NCBI GenBank assembly: GCA_948441955.1
Contig: CAOJQZ010000016.1
Coordinates: forward strand, 1-37,920
Source: an uncultured Lachnospiraceae bacterium
Lineage (GTDB): Bacteria; Bacillota; Clostridia; Lachnospirales; Lachnospiraceae
DNA: 37,920 nucleotides
Direction: 5' to 3'
Shown: piece by piece, positions 32,829 through 37,920 of the stretch
Numbering within the stretch: position 1 is the stretch's first letter
How the letters are laid out: the number at the start of each line of letters is the position of its first letter
Program-made: the position numbers and the translations under genes
Notes under the pieces: generated by a model
The model's database searches: none
What the model saw: the letters and a program-made list of their open reading frames with translations, nothing else
What the model was told of the DNA's origin: nothing

Positions 32829-33647
32829 ATGAGTAAGATTTCATGTAATGTTATCCGGGATTTAATGGTATTGTATGAGGATCATGTATGCAGTGAGGAA
32901 AGCAGACAGATGGTTGAGGAACATATTGCAGAATGTGAGGAATGCTATAAACTTTATCAGATGACAGAGGAAAAGCTTCCTGATATTTCGCTGAAAAAAA
33001 ATGGAAGAGAGAACGATGTGAAGAGGAGTATAAATGAATTGCAGGAAGTAGCCAGACGTGCATGCAAAAAACTGGAACGCAGGATTACTTACCGGCATAT
33101 TCTGGCGGTTTCCATTCTGCTTGTTGTGATGGTGATTGTATCGTGTGTATGGACGGAATGGCTCAGATATCAGGTAAATGTGGTCCCGGCAGAGGATGTT
33201 CAGGTGACAGAGCTATATGAACTGAAGAGCGGGGACATTTATTGCACATTTGCATGTAAGAATGCCTTCTCATATGTGAATACCGGCGGGATTAAGGTCC
33301 CGGAGGGAAAAAGATATGAGGCCTGCGGAGACGGATGGCAGGAAATTTATTTTCAGTATGACAGGCTTTTTGACGGTTCTGCCCATGAACAGTTCTCGGG
33401 GAATGAGGTCAGCGTCATTTTTCCAAAGAACAAAATGCTGGAAAATGCTGAAGAGCAGAATTGCGCCGCCATTTACTATGGAAGGAAGGATAAGGAGGAT
33501 AAATTTCTTGTGTGGAAGGAAGGACAGGAGATAAAACCAGCGCCGGAAAAGGTTGAGTATTATGTGCAAAAGAATATATTTATGCCTGAAGAGGATAACT
33601 GGTATCGGTATGGAGAGGCAATCGTGGTTCAATGGGGGCTTCATTAG
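32829..33647 (+). CDS. Zinc-finger (ZAS) anti-sigma factor, membrane-anchored
   Basis: A 272-residue bitopic protein. The N-terminal cytoplasmic domain shows the ZAS signature HIAECEEC (HxxxCxxC), preceded by a conserved CNVIRDLMVLYEDHVCSEESRQMVEEH stretch, and would hold the ECF sigma factor inactive. One membrane helix (about residues 93-112, ILAVSILLVVMVIVSCVW) leads to a ~155-residue extracellular domain of unknown type, the probable sensor. The end KNIFMPEEDNWYRYGEAIVVQWGLH is seen in related anti-sigma proteins of Clostridia, to my memory. AGAAG overlaps the sigma stop; coupling to the upstream gene is almost certain. Confidence 0.85.
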   Translation: MSKISCNVIRDLMVLYEDHVCSEESRQMVEEHIAECEECYKLYQMTEEKLPDISLKKNGRENDVKRSINELQEVARRACKKLERRITYRHILAVSILLVVMVIVSCVWTEWLRYQVNVVPAEDVQVTELYELKSGDIYCTFACKNAFSYVNTGGIKVPEGKRYEACGDGWQEIYFQYDRLFDGSAHEQFSGNEVSVIFPKNKMLENAEEQNCAAIYYGRKDKEDKFLVWKEGQEIKPAPEKVEYYVQKNIFMPEEDNWYRYGEAIVVQWGLH

Positions 33648-33692
33648 AAATTAAGGTATATATTTTTTATTGTTGAAGGTAAAGAAAAATGA

Positions 33693-33704
33693 TATAATTA
33701 TAAT
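33693..33704 (+). promoter_or_regulatory. Candidate promoter of the metallohydrolase/radical SAM operon
   Basis: Two overlapping TATAAT boxes at 33693-33698 and 33699-33704. TTGAAG at 33673-33678 is 14 nt from the first and 20 nt from the second, so neither spacing is ideal. The T- and A-rich context could make a false hit. Confidence 0.35.
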
Positions 33705-33713
33705 ATGTGAGAG

Positions 33714-33743
33714 TCCCTGGGGTCAAAGCTCCGGGGATTTTTT
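33714..33743 (+). terminator. Terminator hairpin in the leader of the metallohydrolase operon
   Basis: TCCCTGGGG (33714-33722) pairs with CTCCGGGGA (33729-33737) along nine positions including two G-U pairs; the loop is TCAAAG and six T follow at 33738-33743. It lies 66 nt after the anti-sigma stop and 21 nt before the next ATG. It may simply end the sigma operon or act as an attenuator if the TATAAT upstream is used. Confidence 0.8.
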
Positions 33744-33764
33744 GCAACAGAAGGGAGGACATGC

Positions 33765-34454
33765 ATGCTTCAGGTTACTTATATTTATCACAGCGGTTTT
33801 TGCGTTGAGACAGGGAACAGTTATTATATATTTGATTATTACAAAGGAAAGCTTCCGGTTCTTGACAGGCAGAAAAAGGTATATGTTTTTGCAAGTCATT
33901 TTCACCATGACCATTATAATCCAAAAATATTCGCGCTGTTAGAGCAGCAGGGAATTCCCAGGGAAAATATAGAGGCAGTGCTGGCGGCGGACATTCGAAA
34001 AAGAAATTATCCGGAAGGCATAAAGGCGATTCGTGTAAAGGGGAACAGGGCCTATGCGCTGTCTGACGGAACACAGGTGGAGACCTTATATTCTACAGAT
34101 TCAGGAGTGGCTTATCTCGTTACTTCCGGGGATGGCGTGCTCTATCATGCCGGAGATCTCAATGACTGGCGCTGGGAAGAAGAAACGGAGGAATACAATC
34201 ATAATATGACAGCCCGTTTTCGCAGAGAAATCGACAGAATAGAAGGACGTAAGATTGACACAGCTTTTCTTCCGCTGGATGTGCGTCAGGAAAGAGATTA
34301 TGACAAAGGCATGCTGTATTTTCTTGAAAGGGTTGAGACAGAGCATGTTTATCCGATGCATTATTGGGAGCATCCGGAGGTGATTGAAAAGTTTTGCGGA
34401 GAACATCCGCAATACCGCGATATTATAAAAAATACAGAAGAAGCAAAGAAATAA
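33765..34454 (+). CDS. Metallo-beta-lactamase-fold hydrolase
   Basis: A 229-residue MBL-fold protein. The metal motif HFHHDH (residues 46-51, matching HxHxDH) is followed by a second-site His in YHAGDLNDW and the late His in YPMHYWEHP; the Asp bridging ligand is in HAGDLND. The pattern resembles UlaG-like or ribonuclease-Z-type small MBL proteins, but the substrate cannot be inferred. AGGGAGG at 33752-33758 is 6 nt from ATG 33765. It leads a four-gene series with short gaps. The functional link between an MBL protein and the radical SAM gene two genes downstream is unknown. Confidence 0.85.
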   Translation: MLQVTYIYHSGFCVETGNSYYIFDYYKGKLPVLDRQKKVYVFASHFHHDHYNPKIFALLEQQGIPRENIEAVLAADIRKRNYPEGIKAIRVKGNRAYALSDGTQVETLYSTDSGVAYLVTSGDGVLYHAGDLNDWRWEEETEEYNHNMTARFRREIDRIEGRKIDTAFLPLDVRQERDYDKGMLYFLERVETEHVYPMHYWEHPEVIEKFCGEHPQYRDIIKNTEEAKK

Positions 34455-34481
34455 TTTTGTTTACAAAGAGGAATACAGAGA

Positions 34482-35297
34482 ATGAGCGGGAAAAAGTATG
34501 AGATGCCTGTGTTTTCAGGGAGGACAATACGCCAAGCAAGAACATATGCCTTGATTTTTGGTATTGTATGTATGTTTCTTAATATTACCGGAATCAGGAA
34601 AGGGATGGGATATCTGTTTGTACCTGCCTTTGCCGTAGGTCTGCTTTTGAGCTGGCGGGAAAAAAACATAATGAAACGGTGCATTTGGAATTTTGAGGAA
34701 GAAGGGGTGCGCCGTAATATTTTTGGATTTGAAAGCTATGTGTCCTATGGAGAGATGAATGAGGCTCTGCAGAGCAGAAAGGTCAAGATTACCGCAGCGG
34801 CATTTAAGGTTCCGAGAATGAGAGGGTATATTTCATTCCACTATGAAGTGGGAAATGATAAGGCTCAGAGAGAAGTGATGGAAAGTTATAAATTTCTTTC
34901 AAAAGCCTTATGCATGAAAATTCCGCCGTTGTCACTCAGGGTTATCCAGCATATGGATCGGAGCTTTTACTATAAGCGCGACAGAAGGAATTGCGTTCTT
35001 CTTATGATTATATCGGCCGTTCCAATGATTTTTGTGGCGGAAGAACGGCTGCTGGCAGGATTTTTGTTTGTAGGACTTGGGCAGCTTGCTCAGTATGCAG
35101 TGCTGGGATCTCTATTTAAGGGGATTTATTTTGGGAAAAAGGTGGAAAAGAGAATTCAGGATATGTTTATACCGTATACGAATGTGGAACTTAGAAAGGT
35201 AAGAGTCTCGTATATCCGTATGATACTGGCAGTAATTCTCTCGGCGGCGGCGAATCTGTGCTTTTTATTTGCGGGATGGAGGTGGATGCAAAAGTGA
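34482..35297 (+). CDS. Unknown membrane protein upstream of the radical SAM gene
   Basis: I do not recognise this 271-residue protein. It has two N-terminal hydrophobic segments (about 20-37 and 42-58), then a soluble stretch of about 110 residues (KRCIWNFEEEGVRRNIFGFESYVSYGEMNEAL resembles the opening of YcxB-like domains, a weak similarity). Two central helices follow (about 168-200), with one at the C-terminus (RMILAVILSAAANLCFLFAGW). GAGGAATACAGAG supplies only a modest ribosome site for ATG 34482. Its TGA stop overlaps the GTG start of the radical SAM gene, which implies translational coupling and a shared role. Confidence 0.7.
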   Translation: MSGKKYEMPVFSGRTIRQARTYALIFGIVCMFLNITGIRKGMGYLFVPAFAVGLLLSWREKNIMKRCIWNFEEEGVRRNIFGFESYVSYGEMNEALQSRKVKITAAAFKVPRMRGYISFHYEVGNDKAQREVMESYKFLSKALCMKIPPLSLRVIQHMDRSFYYKRDRRNCVLLMIISAVPMIFVAEERLLAGFLFVGLGQLAQYAVLGSLFKGIYFGKKVEKRIQDMFIPYTNVELRKVRVSYIRMILAVILSAAANLCFLFAGWRWMQK

Positions 35298-36646
35298 TCC
35301 GGGAAAAATGGTATGAATGGAAAAACTGGAGGGGCATGGTCCACACGACATGGAATCCTAAGGATCCGGGAGTAATCAGAATCCACATGATTCCTCCGAA
35401 GTTTCAGCTGTTTCGTTTTGTTCCGTCAGCAGTAATTTTAAATGGGAACCAGATCATACCGGTAAATGAATCATGGGCGATTCTTTTAACAGAATTTATT
35501 AAGCAGTTAAACCGGTACGGAGACGGCGAGATGCCAAAGGAGGAGTTAGAGAAAATTATTCAAGATACATGCAGGAACATAAGAAAGGTATTTCCTTATA
35601 CGGACGAGGAGATGTTCCGCGAGGATTTATCGGTTATTGCAGAGGTTTTTGAGGATATTGCCAGGGGCCGGAAACCGGAAGCAGATATCGGACAGATGAA
35701 TATCGGCTCCTATGCGCCGTATATGACAGCGCCCCATCGCATGGATCTTATGGTTAGCGCCATGGAAAAGGGAGGACGGTGGAACTGCAATCAGCATTGT
35801 ATTCATTGCTACGCTGCAGGGCAGCGCCACGCCGGCGGGCGGGAGCTGTGTACGTCGGCATGGAAAGAGATCATTGAAAAGTGTAAGAAGGCCCGCATTC
35901 CGCAGCTTACGTTTACCGGGGGCGAGCCGACGCTGCGGGAGGATCTGCCTGAGCTGATTTCCTCGGCGCGCTGGTTTGTAACGCGCCTTAATACGAACGG
36001 AGTGAGGCTCACAGAGGAATACTGTAAAAAGCTTAAGGAGGCTGAGCTTGATAATGTGCAGATCACCCTTTATTCGTCAGAGCGGGAAGCACATAACAGA
36101 CTGACCGGAGCCGCGTATTTTGAGGAAACGGCGGCAGGAATTGAGAATGCGCTTAAAGCGGGGCTTTCGGTAAATGTGAATACTCCTTTGTGCAGGGTAA
36201 ATGCAGCGTATATAGAAACGGTAAAATTTTTAAAAGGTCTGGGAGTGGTTTATGTAACCTGTTCGGGAATGATACCTGCCGGAAATGCAAGCACGTCCGG
36301 CGCTGCGGCCTTGAGGCTTTCGGAAGAGGAAATTACGGAAGCTGTGGGTCGGGCTTCAGAATACTGCCGGGAGAATGGGATGGAAATACAGTTCACATCT
36401 CCGGGGTGGATTGCGGAGGAAAATCTGATTAAGATGGGGCTTGAGATCCCCTCCTGCGGCGCTGCTTTAAGCAATATGGCAATCACGCCCTCGGGAGATG
36501 TAGTGGCATGTCAGAGCTGCCTTGACAGGGAGACCTTTGGAAATATGCGAGATACAAGGTGGGAAAAGATTTGGAATCATCCGTCCTGTAAAGTATACCG
36601 GGAATATTCTCGGAAGATGGAGCAGAAATGCCCGTTAGGACAATAA
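35294..36646 (+). CDS. Radical SAM enzyme with PqqD-like N-terminus and reduced SPASM domain
   Basis: A 450-residue radical SAM protein. An N-terminal domain (about 1-120, including ESWAILLTEFIKQLNR and a DEEMFREDLSVIAEVFEDI end) looks like a PqqD-type peptide-recognition element. The [4Fe-4S]-SAM motif CNQHCIHC has Cys165, 169 and 172; TFTGGEPTLRED follows. The C-terminus has C388-x12-G-x4-C406-x2-C409 and Cys446 (KCPLGQ, end), which is four instead of the seven cysteines of full SPASM, so one auxiliary cluster is likely. The family includes PqqE and sactipeptide maturases. The start is GTG 35294, overlapping the upstream TGA (GTGA) with GGAGG at 35278-35282; GTG 35258 and ATG 35276 are alternatives. 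The next gene encodes a plausible substrate. Confidence 0.85.
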   Translation: MIREKWYEWKNWRGMVHTTWNPKDPGVIRIHMIPPKFQLFRFVPSAVILNGNQIIPVNESWAILLTEFIKQLNRYGDGEMPKEELEKIIQDTCRNIRKVFPYTDEEMFREDLSVIAEVFEDIARGRKPEADIGQMNIGSYAPYMTAPHRMDLMVSAMEKGGRWNCNQHCIHCYAAGQRHAGGRELCTSAWKEIIEKCKKARIPQLTFTGGEPTLREDLPELISSARWFVTRLNTNGVRLTEEYCKKLKEAELDNVQITLYSSEREAHNRLTGAAYFEETAAGIENALKAGLSVNVNTPLCRVNAAYIETVKFLKGLGVVYVTCSGMIPAGNASTSGAAALRLSEEEITEAVGRASEYCRENGMEIQFTSPGWIAEENLIKMGLEIPSCGAALSNMAITPSGDVVACQSCLDRETFGNMRDTRWEKIWNHPSCKVYREYSRKMEQKCPLGQ

Positions 36647-36684
36647 CGGCGGTGATAAGTATGGATATTATAAGGAGAGGGATA

Positions 36685-37593
36685 ATGAGAAAATATAGAA
36701 AGGTAATGCTTCTTCTGGTATTTGCTGTCATGCTGTCTGTGCAGAATATTTCTGTGCGCGCCGGCAAACCGCTGGACGAGATTGAGAGGGAAACGATTCA
36801 CATTGACGTGCAGGAAGACGGCTCCATGTATATTACGTACGAAATTGACTGGAAGGTGTTGGACAGTACGAGCGAGGGGCCGCTGACCTGGGTGAAGATC
36901 GGCATTCCCAATGAATACGTAGAAGAATTGGAGTTTTTAAGCGGCAGTATAAGAAAGATCAGCTATTATGGATCCGGGGGCGATTATGTACGTCTGGATC
37001 TGAAACGGGAATACAAAGCGGGGGAAACTGTAAATATGAAGTTTTCCGTTCATCAGCACCGGATGTATGAAGAGGTGTCAGGAAATTACAGGTATCAGTT
37101 TACTCCCGGCTGGTTTGATGATATTTCAATAAAAGAGCTGAAAATTATTTGGGCGTATGAGGAAGGAACCGAAACGGACATGACGTTTTCCGATAAGGAA
37201 GGAGGATATATAAAGACCTATCACGGTTTGAAACCGAAAGAGAAGGTCACTGTTACCGTTGCTTATCCGAAAGCGCTTTATGAATTTCAGGATGATTATA
37301 GTTCAGTCTCCGTCGGAAAAATCGCGCTGACAATACTGGCGGCAGTTTCCGGAGTATTGGGTCTTATTATATATGCGGCAGTATTGTATGCAAGAAGAGA
37401 TCGGAGAAAAGTCAAAGACAGCTATGAAAAAAACAGGGGCTTAGGGAGTGTGTATGTACATTCCGGCCACGGGAGATCCGGCCACGGCGGCGGATGCGCT
37501 TGTGCATGTGCCTGCGCCTGCGCGGGCGGCGGCAGGGCAGGATGCTCCAGGAAAGATTTCTTCTATGTGAGAATGAAAAAGAAACGGGAGTAG
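36685..37593 (+). CDS. Membrane protein with Cys-Ala-repeat cytoplasmic tail, probable radical SAM substrate
   Basis: A 302-residue protein with a signal peptide (MRKYRKVMLLLVFAVMLSV, likely cleaved after VRA26) and an extracellular beta-rich domain of about 180 residues (IHIDVQEDGSMYITYEIDW..., DUF2207-like in outline). A membrane helix at about 212-235 is followed by RRDRRK, which places the rest inside. The tail has SGHGRSGHGGG, then five Cys-Ala dipeptides (Cys271, 273, 275, 277, 279), GGGRAG, Cys287, and SRKDFF. AAGGAG at 36672-36677 is 7 nt from ATG 36685; earlier ATGs at 36628 and 36661 lack a site and would spoil the signal peptide. It follows the radical SAM gene by 38 nt. Function unknown; a modified, possibly thioether-cross-linked or metal-binding tail is inferred. 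Confidence 0.75.
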   Translation: MRKYRKVMLLLVFAVMLSVQNISVRAGKPLDEIERETIHIDVQEDGSMYITYEIDWKVLDSTSEGPLTWVKIGIPNEYVEELEFLSGSIRKISYYGSGGDYVRLDLKREYKAGETVNMKFSVHQHRMYEEVSGNYRYQFTPGWFDDISIKELKIIWAYEEGTETDMTFSDKEGGYIKTYHGLKPKEKVTVTVAYPKALYEFQDDYSSVSVGKIALTILAAVSGVLGLIIYAAVLYARRDRRKVKDSYEKNRGLGSVYVHSGHGRSGHGGGCACACACACAGGGRAGCSRKDFFYVRMKKKRE

Positions 37594-37597
37594 AAAA

Positions 37598-37651
37598 GGG
37601 ACAGGGTTTTTTTAATCTGGGACGTAGTAAAATTAAAAATACTACGTCCCC
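37598..37651 (+). repeat. REP-like hairpin element, copy 7 (loop inverted)
   Basis: Plus-strand tail GGGACAGGG with seven T, as in copy 3. The stem arms are standard, but the loop AAATTAAAAA is the exact reverse complement of the form A loop relative to the tail. It begins 4 nt after the Cys-tail gene and directly precedes a terminator. Confidence 0.95.
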
Positions 37652-37654
37652 AAT

Positions 37655-37676
37655 GCACCGAAGAGGGTGCTTTTTT
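37655..37676 (+). terminator. Intrinsic terminator of the radical SAM operon
   Basis: GCACC (37655-37659) pairs with GGTGC (37666-37670) around GAAGAG, then six T at 37671-37676. Confidence 0.8.
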
Positions 37677-37732
37677 CGTCTAATAGGTGTAAAGCAAAAG
37701 AAAAATACCCGGGAAAGAGGGAGGTGAAGCGT

Positions 37733-37920
37733 ATGGATATGCTGTTGGTGAAAAAAGCACAGAAAAATGATACAGATGCGTTTATACGTCTTATTGACGG
37801 TCATAAGACTGCACTTTACAAGGTGGCCAGAAGCTATCTGGGCAATGAAGAGGACATTGCGGATGTGATGCAGGATACTATTTTGTCTGCTTACGAGCAT
37901 ATTGGAGAATTAAAAACAGC
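37733..37920 (+). CDS. ECF-type sigma factor, 3' end outside window
   Basis: Sixty-two codons are visible before the window ends. ATG 37733 is preceded by GAGGTGA at 37721-37727. The translation opens MDMLLVKKAQKNDTDAFIR, then LIDGHKTALYKVARSYLGN and EEDIADVMQDTILSAYEHI. This matches sigma region 2, with the NEEDIADVMQDT core and the YEHI end of the -10 binding helix. It is a second ECF factor distinct from the one at 32325. It starts 57 nt after the terminator, but no clear promoter was found. Partner genes cannot be seen. Confidence 0.88.
   Translation, partial: MDMLLVKKAQKNDTDAFIRLIDGHKTALYKVARSYLGNEEDIADVMQDTILSAYEHIGELKT

Noticed and set aside
676..37651. Repeated near-identical elements as a CRISPR array
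   Set aside because: Copies are kilobases apart, hairpin-shaped, in both orientations, with genes rather than short spacers between them.

Overview
The window looks like a chromosomal segment of an endospore-forming Clostridia, most likely Lachnospiraceae-like. This rests on gene content and order (hup-rqcP-yabP-yabQ-divIC-spoIIE-tilS-hpt-ftsH, then pfkA-dnaX-ybaB-recR), strong AGGAGG ribosome sites, moderate G+C and TTGACA/TATAAT promoters. The family-level assignment is inference from memory of gene order, not a search.

Layout. 1-669: 3' part of a REP-associated tyrosine transposase (RAYT). 759-5026: CCA-adding enzyme, a CotS-like spore-coat kinase homologue and a phosphohexose mutase. 5171-12240: HU, then the sporulation/division/housekeeping cluster. 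12215-14248: a GH13 alpha-glycosidase. 14296-18983: map (minus strand), then pfkA, dnaX, ybaB, recR. 19063-22862: a LacI-type regulator, transaldolase and a split transketolase (non-oxidative pentose phosphate pathway). 22918-25864: minus-strand chemoreceptor and EamA transporter. 26142-32180: a 2012-residue secreted, membrane-anchored protein with LRRs and alternating beta-sandwich and FIVAR-like modules. 32325-33647: an ECF sigma factor and its zinc-finger anti-sigma. 33765-37593: an apparent operon of a metallo-beta-lactamase-fold hydrolase, an unknown membrane protein, a radical SAM enzyme and a membrane protein with a Cys-Ala repeat tail. 37733-end: start of another ECF sigma factor.

Two things stand out. 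First, a ~55-nt element occurs seven times, always between genes: a 5' tail starting GGGACAGGG, then an 11-bp stem GGGACGTAGTA/TACTACGTCCC around a 10-nt loop. The first copy lies directly behind the RAYT gene, its probable mobilising enzyme. The loop is found in both orientations relative to the tail. The tail resembles the 5' stem arm, so two arms could compete for one partner. Copies supply a stop codon, possible -35 boxes and most of the spoIIE upstream region. Second, the radical SAM protein (PqqD-like N-terminus, CxxxCxxC, four C-terminal cysteines) is immediately followed by a membrane protein whose predicted cytoplasmic tail carries five Cys-Ala dipeptides written with varied codons. 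This is a candidate, apparently uncharacterised, post-translational modification system.

Regulation visible in the sequence includes sigma-A-type promoters, a sigma-E-like promoter before the CotS-like gene, an ECF-type promoter before the sigma/anti-sigma pair, several intrinsic terminators, and a terminator hairpin in the leader of the metallohydrolase/radical SAM operon.
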